A stretch of 64,000 nt of DNA. It comes from Streptomyces specialis. Its GTDB lineage: Bacteria > Actinomycetota > Actinomycetes > Streptomycetales > Streptomycetaceae. Under the pieces are notes generated by a model that worked only from the letters and a program-made list of their open reading frames with translations, was not told where the DNA came from and ran no database searches. Both the position numbers and the translations under genes were made by a program. Shown here one piece after another: positions 48,559-56,894 of this stretch; position 1 is the stretch's first letter, and each line of letters starts with the position of its first letter. The DNA is taken from contig NZ_LN929769.1 of NCBI RefSeq assembly GCF_001493375.1, positions 186,001-250,000 on the forward strand. Direction: 5' to 3'.

Positions 48559-49836
48559 TCACCTGCCCTGGAGGTCGGCGGCCAGACTGCGGATGCCGGG
48601 CAGCTCGCCGTACAGCTCGTCGCCGGGGCAGTCGGTGTTGTAGCCGTCGCGGTGGCCGGAGACGTTCTTCAGCTTGATCGTCGTGCCCTCCGGGTACGTG
48701 CCGCCGCTGGACGTGCGGTTCTTCGAACCCTCCGGGTCGACGCCGTGCAGGCCGAGCTTCCACGCGGTCAGCAGGGAGAGGGAGTCGAGGATGTCCCGGT
48801 TGGGCGCGGTGCTGGAGTAGGTGCCCAGGACCGAGACGCCCATGCTGTTGTGGTTGAACCCGAGGGTGTGGGCGCCCTGGACGGGTTCCGCGACGCCACC
48901 GGCCCGGCCCTCGTAGATCTCGCCGCACTTGTCGACCAGGAAGTTGTAGCCGATGTCGCGCCAGCCCTGGCTCTCCACGTGGTACTTGTAAATGCCGCGG
49001 ATGATCGCCGGGGCCTCGGAGCAGGAGTAGTCGTTGGTGCCCGCGGTGTGGTGCACGAAGACCGTCTTGACCGTGTCGGTGTAGACGAATCCGTCCTCGC
49101 GCAGGTTCTCGTCCGCGCCCCACCCGGAGCGGATGGTGATCGGCGGGCGCGGGCCCTCGAATTCGCCGGCCGCCCGGGGTTCCCCGGTGGGCGGGGGTTC
49201 CTCGCCCGGTGGCGGCTCGGGGCTCTCGCCCGGGTCGATCAGCTCCAGTCGCAGCCCCTCCGGCAGCGACGTCGCGCCTTCCGTGTCGGTGTCCCCGCCG
49301 GGCACGACCCGTACCTCCACCCCGTCCGAGGGGCCGACCCAGAGCGGGACCGTTCCGCCGCGCACCCCGGGACCACCGGCCTCGGCCGTGCCGGGGTCGG
49401 GGGCGTGGGCGGCGTTCGCGTCGAGGTCCCGCCACTCCGACCAGGCGCCGGTGGCCTCGGCCCGGGTGCGCACCTCCACCTCGCCCGGCAGGTGCGCCGT
49501 CGCGTCCGTCCAGATGACGCCGAGCATCGAGAACGGATCGGTCTCCGTGGACGGCAGGCCCTGCGTGCCCTCGGGTACGGCCGGATCGGCGGGCTCACCG
49601 CCCGCCCGCGTGTGGTCGTCCAGGGGCTGCAACGGGAGCGACTGGATGCCACCGGCGCCCGAGGCGCCGGACGCGGCACCGGACGCCGTGGGTGCCGGCG
49701 CGGCGAGGGCGCCGGACGGCAGGGTCAGCGCCGCCAGGCACACGGCACCCACCGTCGCCACGGAACGGGCGGCCAGGCCCCGGGCGGGCGACGGACCGGA
49801 AGAGGAAGCACGGGGATAAGCAAAGAGTGATCGCAT
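48559..49836 (-). CDS. N-acetylmuramoyl-L-alanine amidase / PGRP
   Basis: A secreted Amidase_2/PGRP protein of 425 residues. The signal peptide (AARSVATVGAVCLAALTLPSGALAAP) is followed by a 170-residue N-terminal region. The catalytic domain covers the last 200 residues: RSGWGADENLREDG, KTVFVHHTAGTNDY (zinc His), YNFLVDKCGEIYEGRAGG and VSGHRDGYNTDCPGDELY (zinc His and Cys). ATG 49836 is the best start. Upstream reading into the adapter gives MCIRDR, an artefact. The promoter region is cut by the junction at 49886. Confidence 0.9.
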   Translation of the reverse strand: MRSLFAYPRASSSGPSPARGLAARSVATVGAVCLAALTLPSGALAAPAPTASGAASGASGAGGIQSLPLQPLDDHTRAGGEPADPAVPEGTQGLPSTETDPFSMLGVIWTDATAHLPGEVEVRTRAEATGAWSEWRDLDANAAHAPDPGTAEAGGPGVRGGTVPLWVGPSDGVEVRVVPGGDTDTEGATSLPEGLRLELIDPGESPEPPPGEEPPPTGEPRAAGEFEGPRPPITIRSGWGADENLREDGFVYTDTVKTVFVHHTAGTNDYSCSEAPAIIRGIYKYHVESQGWRDIGYNFLVDKCGEIYEGRAGGVAEPVQGAHTLGFNHNSMGVSVLGTYSSTAPNRDILDSLSLLTAWKLGLHGVDPEGSKNRTSSGGTYPEGTTIKLKNVSGHRDGYNTDCPGDELYGELPGIRSLAADLQGR

Positions 49837-49885
49837 GACACCGATCAGGACATAACCGGTCACATTCCTCCACCCATGCGTGACC

Positions 49886-49966
49886 CTGTCTCTTATACAC
49901 AACTGACGCTGCCGACGAAGAGGAGAGAGGAGTGATGCTGCGGCCGATCGGCATTTGCCTAAAAGA
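49886..49966 (+). other. Nextera adapter between amidase and LCP B
   Basis: From 49886 a 33-base stretch matches the read-1 side transposon end plus primer with one mismatch: CTGTCTCTTATACACA, A, then CTGACGCTGCCGACGA. It is followed by AGAGGAGA, one base from the complement of TATCCTCT. A degraded GTGTAGATC-like tail and a TAAAAGACACG before coding sequence resumes suggest a second adapter end. Confidence 0.95.
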
Positions 49967-51478
49967 CACGATGGGGCGCTCTACATCCGCCACCTGAACA
50001 ACAACATCGACAAGGAAAAACTCAACCTCGGCAACAGCGAGATGGGCGAGGCGCAGCCCAACGCCGACGGCCAGGTCCCGCTCAACATCCTCCTGCTCGG
50101 CTCCGACTCCCGCGACGGCGAGGAGAACCAGGAACTCGGCGGTGCCAGCGACCTCGCCGGCGGCCCGGTCCGCGCCGACGTCCAGATGCTCCTGCACGCC
50201 TCGGCGGACCGCAGCAACATCACGCTGATCAGCATCCCGCGCGACACCCAGGTCCCCATCCCCGAGTGCACCGACCCGGACACCGGCGAGGTGTACCCGG
50301 CGGAGGCGGCGGCGTCGATCAACACGGCGCTCTCGCACGGCGGCCCCGGCTGCGTCGTCGCCACCTGGTGGGAGCTGACCGAGATCCCCATCAGCCACTT
50401 CATGATGGTCGACTTCGCCGGCGTCGTGGACATGGCCGACGCGGTCGGCGGTGTGCCGGTCTGCGTCGAGGACAACATCTACGACTCCAAGTCGGGCCTG
50501 CGGCTGGAGGCCGGCGAGACCGTCATCGAGGGCGAGCAGGCCCTCCAGTGGCTGCGCACCCGCAAGGCGTTCGGCGACGGCAGCGACATCGGCCGCACCC
50601 ACGCCCAGCAGATGTATCTGAGCAACATGGTCGAGGAGCTCCAGAACAGCGCCTCCCTCACCGACCCCGGCGAGCTGATGGACCTGGCCGAGGCGGCGAC
50701 CAACGCCCTCACCGTCGACGAGGGTCTCGGCACCGTCCAGAAGCTCTACGACCTGGGAACGGACCTGCGGTCGGTCCCCAACGACCGCATCAACATGGTC
50801 ACCCTGCCCTGGCTCCCCGACCCGGCGAACCCGGACGTCACGATCATCCCGGACCCGGTGGCGTCGGAGGAGCTGTTCGAGCTGGTCCGCGACGACATCC
50901 CGCTGGACGACCAGGACGCCCGCCCCGCCGACGACGGGTCCGACGACGGGGCCGGGGACGACGGCGGGGACGACGCCTCGGCGTCCCCCGAGGAGACCGC
51001 CGACCCCGCGGCCGGCATCGCGATCGGCGTCCGCAACGGCACCGGCCACGGCACGGAGTTCCCCTACCCGGTCCAGGGCCGGGCCGGTGTGATCACCGAC
51101 GAGCTGCACCGCCTCGGCTTCACCGCCGCCGTGACCGACACCACCCCCGAGTCCTCGCCGACCACCGAGGTGCTCTACCCGGACACCGCCGCCGAGGCCA
51201 ACGCCAGATCCGTCGCCGAGGCGCTGGGCCTGCCCGACAGCGCGGTCCGCGTCTCGCCGGACGTCCAGCAGATCACCCTGGTCGTCGGCGCCGACTGGCG
51301 CGAGGGCACCACGTTCCCCGGAGCCCCCGACGCCACCGGCGACACGGACGCCACCGACGACACAGGCGGCACCGGCGGCGCGGACGACGGTCCGGTCGTG
51401 GACGAGGAGGACATCCTCTCCGGCACCGACTCGGCCGATGAGAAGTGCATGCCGGTCAACCCCGCCCACATCTGGTGA
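49967..51478 (+). CDS. LCP family protein B with LytR_C (5'-truncated)
   Basis: The N-terminal cytoplasmic part and the TM are missing at the adapter. The first genuine residues are LYIRHLNNNI. The LCP core is complete: ILLLGSDSRDGEENQ, RADVQMLLHASADRSN, ISIPRDTQVPIPEC, INTALSHGGPGC, HFMMVDFAGVVDMADAVGGV and LRTRKAFGDGSDIGRTHAQQ. After an acidic linker a LytR_C domain follows (IAIGVRNGTGHGTEFPYP). The acidic C-terminus ends in CMPVNPAHIW. It is plus-strand and convergent with the glycosyltransferase. Confidence 0.9.
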   Translation, partial: HDGALYIRHLNNNIDKEKLNLGNSEMGEAQPNADGQVPLNILLLGSDSRDGEENQELGGASDLAGGPVRADVQMLLHASADRSNITLISIPRDTQVPIPECTDPDTGEVYPAEAAASINTALSHGGPGCVVATWWELTEIPISHFMMVDFAGVVDMADAVGGVPVCVEDNIYDSKSGLRLEAGETVIEGEQALQWLRTRKAFGDGSDIGRTHAQQMYLSNMVEELQNSASLTDPGELMDLAEAATNALTVDEGLGTVQKLYDLGTDLRSVPNDRINMVTLPWLPDPANPDVTIIPDPVASEELFELVRDDIPLDDQDARPADDGSDDGAGDDGGDDASASPEETADPAAGIAIGVRNGTGHGTEFPYPVQGRAGVITDELHRLGFTAAVTDTTPESSPTTEVLYPDTAAEANARSVAEALGLPDSAVRVSPDVQQITLVVGADWREGTTFPGAPDATGDTDATDDTGGTGGADDGPVVDEEDILSGTDSADEKCMPVNPAHIW

Positions 51479-51506
51479 CGGGACGGGCGGACGGACGGGC
51501 CCGGCG

Positions 51507-52523
51507 TCAGGTGGTGACGGGCTCCCGGCGGCTGGCGATGACCTGCCTCGCCAGCCGTCGCGGGCTGGTCAGGAACCCCCAGCCCCACGACATGTGCATG
51601 GTCGCCAGTGCCACCGGCACCCGCAGCCGCGCCCCGGCCGGCAGCCCCTTCCCGGCGGGCAGCGAGCCGAGGATGATCCCCGCCAGATAGCCCGCGGGCA
51701 CGACGAGACCCCAGGGCGTGAGCACCGCGCCCGCCACGACCCCGGCGGCGATCGCCACCAGCGCGGCGGGCGGCGCGAGGTAGCGCGGGTTGATCGACCC
51801 GGCGTGGTAACGGGCCACGACCCGCCGCCAACGCCCGTAGTTCCGGTACTGCTTGGCCAGCTCCCGCACCGAAGGACGCGGCCGGTAGGAGACCAGCAGC
51901 TCCGGCGAGAACCAGATCCGCCGCCCCGACCGCCGGATGCGGTAGTTCAGCTCCCAGTCCTGCGCGCGGATGAACTCCTCGTTGTAGCCGCCCAGTTCCT
52001 CCAGCACCTCGCGCCGGAACACCCCCAGGTAGACGGTCTCGGCCTCGCCCGCCTCGCCGCCGGTGTGGAACGCCGCGTTCCCCACCCCTATCCGTGAGGT
52101 CATCGCGGCGGCCACGGCCCGCTCCCAGTCGTTCTCGCCCTCGGCGTGCATGATCCCGCCGACGTTCGCCGCGCCCGTCTCGGCCAGCAGCCGCACGGCC
52201 GTGGCGATGTAGTCGGGCGAGAGCATCCCGTGCCCGTCCACGCGCACCACCACCGGGTGCCGGGAGGCGGCGATGGCCGCGTTCAGCCCGGCGGGCGTCC
52301 GGCCGGTCGGATTGGGTACGGTCCGCACCCGGGGGTCCGCGGCCACCAACTCGGCGGCGATCGCGTCGGTCCGGTCCGAGGAGGGACCCAGCGCGATGAC
52401 GACCTCCAGCTCGCCCGCGTAGTCCTGCTCCAGGATGTGCCGTACGGAGTCCCGCAGATGCCGTTCCTCGTTGAGCACGGGCATGATCACGGACACCGAG
52501 GGAGGCGTGGGAATGCTGGTCAC
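51507..52523 (-). CDS. Family 2 glycosyltransferase
   Basis: A 338-residue membrane glycosyltransferase. The GT-A domain starts VSVIMPVLNEERHLRDSV, with the DxD-type motif in VVRVDGHGMLSPDY. The acceptor motif is RAQDWELNYRIRRSGRRIWF. C-terminal hydrophobic segments (AALVAIAAGVVAGAVLTPWGLVVPAGYLAGI) anchor it. It probably makes an envelope polymer precursor for the LCP ligases around it. The donor is unknown. Confidence 0.9.
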   Translation of the reverse strand: MTSIPTPPSVSVIMPVLNEERHLRDSVRHILEQDYAGELEVVIALGPSSDRTDAIAAELVAADPRVRTVPNPTGRTPAGLNAAIAASRHPVVVRVDGHGMLSPDYIATAVRLLAETGAANVGGIMHAEGENDWERAVAAAMTSRIGVGNAAFHTGGEAGEAETVYLGVFRREVLEELGGYNEEFIRAQDWELNYRIRRSGRRIWFSPELLVSYRPRPSVRELAKQYRNYGRWRRVVARYHAGSINPRYLAPPAALVAIAAGVVAGAVLTPWGLVVPAGYLAGIILGSLPAGKGLPAGARLRVPVALATMHMSWGWGFLTSPRRLARQVIASRREPVTT

Positions 52524-52616
52524 CGGAGCACGTTACCGCGTATGGGCGACCCCGGTGCGCGCCGCCCCGGACCGTTGATCCTATGGCCATACGGTGACGG
52601 TCGGGAGGTGCCCGAC

Positions 52617-53560
52617 ATGCCCGCTACACCCCGCCGCCGCAAGGGCCTGTGCTCCGCGGCCGTCGTCGCCGGACTGGTCCTGACGACCGGCGGGGTGGGC
52701 CACATGGTGATCAACGCGGCCGAGCACGGCGTCCAGCGAGTCGATCCGTTCGCCGGCCTGCCCGACCGGCCCGAGGGCGGAGAAGGTCTCACCGTCCTGC
52801 TGATCGGCACCGACTCGCGCGAGGGCCTCACCGCCGAGGAACGCGAGCGCTACCACCTCGGCCACGCCTCGTGCTACTGCGCCGACACCGTCCTGCTGCT
52901 CCACCTGTCCGCGTCGGGCGACCGGGCGACCGTCGTCAGCCTGCCCCGCGACTCCTACGCCGAACTCCCCGAGCACACCTTCGCCGTCTCCGGCGCCCAC
53001 CACGCGCCGCACGCCGACAAGCTCAACGCGGCGCTCTCGCACGGCGGTCCGGCGCTCATGGTGCGCACCGTCGAGGACATGACCGGCGTCCGCGTCGACC
53101 ACTACCTGGAGGTCAGCTTCACCGGCTTCATGCGCGCGGTGGACGAGGTGGGCGGCGTGGAGCTGTGCACCCCGGTCCCGCTGCGCGACGAGCACGCCGG
53201 TCTCGACCTGCCGGCCGGCACCAGCCGGCTGAACGGCGCCGAGGCCCTGGCGTACGTCCGCGCCCGGCACGTGGACGGCGACTCCGACCTCGGACGGATG
53301 CGGCGCCAGCAGGAGTTCATGGCGGCGTTCGTGGACCGGGCCGTCACCGGTGGGCTGCTGCTCGACCCGGACCGGCTCGCCGGGACGGCCGGCGCGCTGC
53401 TCGACTCGGTCCGCGCCGACCCCGGATTCGGTGCCGAACAGATGCTCCAGCTCGCCGAGGGCCTGCGGGACTTCTCACCGACCGACGCCCGCTTCGCGTC
53501 CGTGCCCGTCGAGGACACGGGACGCGCGGTACCGGGCCTCGGCTCCACGGTCATCTGGGA
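52617..53560 (+). CDS. LCP family protein C (3'-truncated)
   Basis: The start ATG 52617 has GGGAGG upstream. A short N-terminus and a TM or signal (SAAVVAGLVLTTGGVGHMVI) precede the LCP core: VLLIGTDSREGLT, CADTVLLLHLSASGDRAT, VSLPRDSYAELP, DKLNAALSHGG and DHYLEVSFTGFMRAVDEVGGVELC. AYVRARHVDGDSDLGRMRRQQ follows. The frame ends at STVIWD when the adapter begins. Probably only a short C-terminus is missing. Confidence 0.9.
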
Positions 53561-53742
53561 CTGTCCCGTATACACACCTGACGCTGCCGCCGAAGCAGAT
53601 CGCGGAGACACGGGCGCGTGGGCTGCTCTTACGCAAAAAGAGCAAAATCTCGTCCTCTTTCTGCACGCCTCCGGCGACGTGCGAGCCCCCCCCCACCACC
53701 TCCGCCGCCAGCGTCAGATGTGTAGAAGAACCCCACCCCCCC
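53561..53742. other. Nextera adapters and noise between LCP C and TIGR03089 gene
   Basis: The left end matches the transposon end and primer at 29 of 33 positions: CTGTCCCGTATACACACC, then TGACGCTGCCGCCGA. The right end reads AGCGTCAGATGTGTA at 53710-53724 in the opposite orientation, then a damaged AAGAGACAG and a C run. The 110 bases between have no coding sense that I trust. The true gap length in the genome is unknown. Confidence 0.92.
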
Positions 53743-54834
53743 CCCGCCGACCTGCTGCGTTCCGCGCTCGCCACCGATGCCGCCCGCCCCCTGGTGACGT
53801 ACTACGACGACGCCACCGGCGAACGGGTCGAACTCTCCGCCGCCACCCTCGCCAACTGGGTGGCGAAGACCGCCAACCTCCTCCAGGACGAGCTGTCCGC
53901 CGAGCCCGGCGACCGCCTCGCGCTGCTGCTGCCCGCCCACTGGCAGACCGCCGCATGGCTGCTGGCCACGGCCGCCACCGGAGTGGTCGCGGCCCTGGGC
54001 GGCGACCCGGCCGAGGCCGACCTCGTCGTCACCGGCCCCGACCCCCTGGACGAGGCGCGCGCCTGCCGCGGGGAGCGCGTCGCCCTCAGCCTGCGCCCCC
54101 TCGGCGCCCGCTTCGCCCAGCCGCCCGCCGGGTTCACCGACTACGCCGTCGCCGTGCCCGCCCAGCCCGACACGTTCGCCGCGTACGACCCGCCGGGCCC
54201 CGACCACGCCGCCCTGGTCGCCGACGGCGAGGAGCTGACCGGCCGCGAGGTGGTCGAACGGGCCCGCGCCGACGCCGCCGAACGCGGGCTCGGCCCCGGC
54301 GCCGCCCGCAACGTCCTGGTCATCGGCACCGGCGAGCCGGCGGAGGACACGGACCGGGCCCCCCGCCTCACCGGGCTCCTGCTGCTCCACCTCCCCACCG
54401 ACGGCAGGAGCGCCACCGCCGTGTCCGTCCCGCCCGGCCTCCCGGCCGACGTGCCCGCGTGCGCCGGCCGCGACGGCACCCCGCACCGCGCCACCCGCAC
54501 CGGCCTCGACCGCGCCCATGCCACCGGAGGCACCGCCTGCCTGATCCGCACCCTGGAACGGCTCACCCGGCTCCGCCTCGACGGCCACACCACGACCACG
54601 TCCCTGGCCGCCGCCCCCGCCGGCACCGATGTCTGCGCGTTCCACCGCTCCGGGGCCGCGCCGCCCGAACTGCGCGCCGTACCACCCGGCGCGCTGCGGG
54701 TGCTCGACGTCCCGGCCGGCGACGACACCCGCGCCCACGGGCTGCTGACGCGGCTCCGCGGCGAACTGCCGGACACCGGGCAGCCGATCTGCGCCGGGGA
54801 ACGAGCCGATAAACGCCCCAAAAAGGGTGAGTAG
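53743..54834 (+). CDS. TIGR03089 (AMP-binding-like) domain fused to a degenerate LCP domain (5'-truncated)
   Basis: The first 190 residues match the actinobacterial TIGR03089 family, a shortened relative of acyl-adenylating enzymes: PADLLRSALATDAARPLVTYYDD, ELSAATLANWVAKTANLLQDEL and LLLPAHWQTAAWLLATAATGVVAALG. It has no complete AMP-binding active site. The frame then continues into an LCP-like part: RNVLVIGTGEPAEDTD, LTGLLLLHLPTDGRSATAVSVP, GGTACLIRTLERLTRLRLDG. The LCP catalytic motifs are changed: DSR to GEP, PRD to PPG, DH to DG. The rest of the fold is shortened. It ends with ICAGERADKRPKKGE. No adapter lies in this stretch. The start codon is lost. I infer an inactive LCP-derived module. 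Confidence 0.75.
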   Translation, partial: PADLLRSALATDAARPLVTYYDDATGERVELSAATLANWVAKTANLLQDELSAEPGDRLALLLPAHWQTAAWLLATAATGVVAALGGDPAEADLVVTGPDPLDEARACRGERVALSLRPLGARFAQPPAGFTDYAVAVPAQPDTFAAYDPPGPDHAALVADGEELTGREVVERARADAAERGLGPGAARNVLVIGTGEPAEDTDRAPRLTGLLLLHLPTDGRSATAVSVPPGLPADVPACAGRDGTPHRATRTGLDRAHATGGTACLIRTLERLTRLRLDGHTTTTSLAAAPAGTDVCAFHRSGAAPPELRAVPPGALRVLDVPAGDDTRAHGLLTRLRGELPDTGQPICAGERADKRPKKGE

Positions 54835-54956
54835 CAAGAGGTTTGCCCCCACCACATCGGGTGGAATGCGTCACCGCGATCGCGGCCCCCGGAACCTGGA
54901 GGCTAGTGTGTGCCGTCTGATCCTCTAGAAGGAGCACACGGAGGGCGCACGGTTAC

Positions 54957-56753
54957 GTGGACGCGCAGGGACGTGGGGGCGCGGGCGATGTCGATCCCGC
55001 GGATCAGTGGGTGTTCAACCCGGACACCGGCGACTATGAGCTGAGACTGCCTGGCGCGCCCCGCGCCGGACAAGGCGGGCGACCGCCCCAGTCGTCAGCT
55101 ACCGGTGACCCCGCGCGCCAGGGTCGTAACGCAGCGCCACGCCAGCGTCGCGCACCGTCGACCGGCCCGGGCCGCACGGGCGACGACCCGGCCATGCCGG
55201 GCCAGCGCGACCGCCGGGGTCCGCCGCCCAGCCGCCGCAAAGGCCGGAACGCGAAGAGCGCGACCGGCGGCCGGGGGGCGAACGGCGGGAAGCGGCGCAG
55301 CCGCACCAAGAAGGCCCTGATGTGGACCGGTGGCAGCCTCGCGATGCTCCTGATCGTGGGCTGCGCCGGCGCCTGGTGGGCCTACAACCGGCTGAACGGC
55401 AACATCAACAAGGTCGACGTCGGCATCGAGAACAACTTCCAGTCCGACGAGCCGGTGAACATCCTGTTCATCGGCACCGACACCCGCACCGGCTCGGGCA
55501 ACGACAGCTACGGCGGCGAGGCCAGCGAGGGCGCGGACACCACGATCCTCATGCACTTCTCCGAGGACCGGACCCACGCCACCGGCCTGAGCATCCCCCG
55601 GGACCTCATCACCGACATCCCGGACTGCGAGGTCACGCTGGAGGACGGCTCCAAGGAGATCATCCCCGGCTCCGAGGACGTCCGGTTCAACCAGAGCATG
55701 GGCGTCGACGGGCGCGACCCGGGCTGCGTCTGGCGCACGGTCCAGGAGATGACCGGCGTCGAGATCAACCACTTCATGATGGCCGACTTCAACGCCGTCA
55801 AGGACCTCTCGTCGGCCGTCGGCGGTGTCCCGATCTGCCTGGCCGAGCCCATCGACGACCCCAAGTCCGGTCTCCAGCTCGACGCCGGACGGCACGAGGT
55901 GGAAGGCGAGGAGGCGCTGGCGTTCGTCCGGACCCGCCACTCGGTGGGCACCGGCAGCGACCTGAGCCGGATCGAGCTCCAGCAGCAGTTCGTGGCCTCG
56001 ATGGCCCGGCAGATCACCGAGGGCGGGATACTCAGCAGCCCCACCCGGTTGTGGGACCTCGCCGACACGGCGACCAGGTCGCTGACCGTGGACACCGGCA
56101 TCGGGAGCATCGACCAGTTGCGGAACCTCGCCGAGGACCTCGGCCAGGTCCCGATGTCCGACATGAACTTCGTCACCCTGCCGGTCCTGGACAACCCCGC
56201 CGAGCCCGAGGGCGCCAAGGCCACCGTCGTCATCGACGAGGCCAGGGCCGAACCGATCTTCCGGATGCTCCGGGAGGACGTCTCCATGACGGACTCCGGG
56301 GAGGCCGAGGGCTCCGGGGACTCGGGCGGCTCCGGCGACGAGGAGGCCGGGGGCGGCGCGGACGAGCCCGAGCCGGTCCCGGCCGCCGAGGTCAGGGTCG
56401 ATGTCTTCAACGGCGGCAACGTGATCGGCGCCGCCCAGGAGACACTGGACTGGTTGCAGAACGCGCAGGGCGTGCCGCTGGCGACCAACGCGGGCAACGC
56501 GCCCGAGACGCAGGAGGAGACCACGCTGGAGTACGGCCCCGACCAGGCCGGCCAGGCGGCGACCCTCGCGGAGATGATGGGCCTGCCGGACTCCGCCCTG
56601 AAGGAGCAGTCGGCGGACGCCGGAGACGCGCCCATGGTCCTCGTTCTCGGCGACGACTTCCGCGGGGCGGGGGAGCCCATCGAGGTGCCCGCCGAGCTGC
56701 CGGAGGACGTCAACAGCATCACGGCGGACGACGAAGACGTCTGCGCCTCGTAG
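54957..56753 (+). CDS. LCP family protein E with LytR_C
   Basis: A 598-residue complete LCP protein. The long basic, Pro/Gly-rich cytoplasmic N-terminus starts with a conserved-looking ADQWVFNPDTGDYELRLPG. One TM (GGSLAMLLIVGCAGAWWAY) and the LCP core follow: ILFIGTDTRTGSGN, ADTTILMHFSEDRTH, SIPRDLITDIPDC, NHFMMADFNAVKDLSSAVGGV and VRTRHSVGTGSDLSRIELQQ. After an acidic linker LytR_C begins at VRVDVFNGGNVIGAAQETL. It ends EDVCAS. The start is GTG 54957. A second LCP tail appears 50 bases later. Confidence 0.93.
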   Translation: MDAQGRGGAGDVDPADQWVFNPDTGDYELRLPGAPRAGQGGRPPQSSATGDPARQGRNAAPRQRRAPSTGPGRTGDDPAMPGQRDRRGPPPSRRKGRNAKSATGGRGANGGKRRSRTKKALMWTGGSLAMLLIVGCAGAWWAYNRLNGNINKVDVGIENNFQSDEPVNILFIGTDTRTGSGNDSYGGEASEGADTTILMHFSEDRTHATGLSIPRDLITDIPDCEVTLEDGSKEIIPGSEDVRFNQSMGVDGRDPGCVWRTVQEMTGVEINHFMMADFNAVKDLSSAVGGVPICLAEPIDDPKSGLQLDAGRHEVEGEEALAFVRTRHSVGTGSDLSRIELQQQFVASMARQITEGGILSSPTRLWDLADTATRSLTVDTGIGSIDQLRNLAEDLGQVPMSDMNFVTLPVLDNPAEPEGAKATVVIDEARAEPIFRMLREDVSMTDSGEAEGSGDSGGSGDEEAGGGADEPEPVPAAEVRVDVFNGGNVIGAAQETLDWLQNAQGVPLATNAGNAPETQEETTLEYGPDQAGQAATLAEMMGLPDSALKEQSADAGDAPMVLVLGDDFRGAGEPIEVPAELPEDVNSITADDEDVCAS

Positions 56754-56776
56754 GGGGGCCGCCCGGGAAGCAGCCG

Positions 56777-56804
56777 GCTATACAAATATGACGCTGCCGA
56801 CGAG
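56777..56804 (+). other. Nextera adapter after LCP E
   Basis: The stretch is a damaged TATACACATCT followed by exact GACGCTGCCGACGA. It then leads into a barcode-like GGAGGTGA. It joins the end of LCP E to the tail of another gene. Confidence 0.88.
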
Positions 56805-56894
56805 GAGGTGAGCCCCGCCCCCGCCAAGAACGGCGGAAGCGGCGACAAGAGCGACAAGGACGAGAACGGGAAGAGCGCCGACGCCGTCTGCTAG
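56805..56894 (+). CDS. LCP-type C-terminal tail (3' fragment of another gene)
   Basis: Thirty codons read [20 protein letters not shown] and end in SADAVC before TAG. LCP proteins in this cluster end in acidic stretches with a penultimate Cys (LCP E ends EDVCAS), so this is probably the 3' end of a further paralogue. Its main part is missing from the assembly. It overlaps the fbiB stop codon in opposite orientation. Confidence 0.5.
   Translation, partial: EVSPAPAKNGGSGDKSDKDENGKSADAVC

Noticed and set aside
53610..53700. A hairpin GCTCTT...AAGAGC and small frames in this stretch
   Set aside because: They sit between two adapter ends and are likely sequence noise.
52146..54812. An 888-residue frame running through LCP C and beyond
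   Set aside because: It begins antisense to the glycosyltransferase and continues through adapter and noise into a wrong frame of the TIGR03089 gene. Only the LCP C part from 52617 to 53560 is real.
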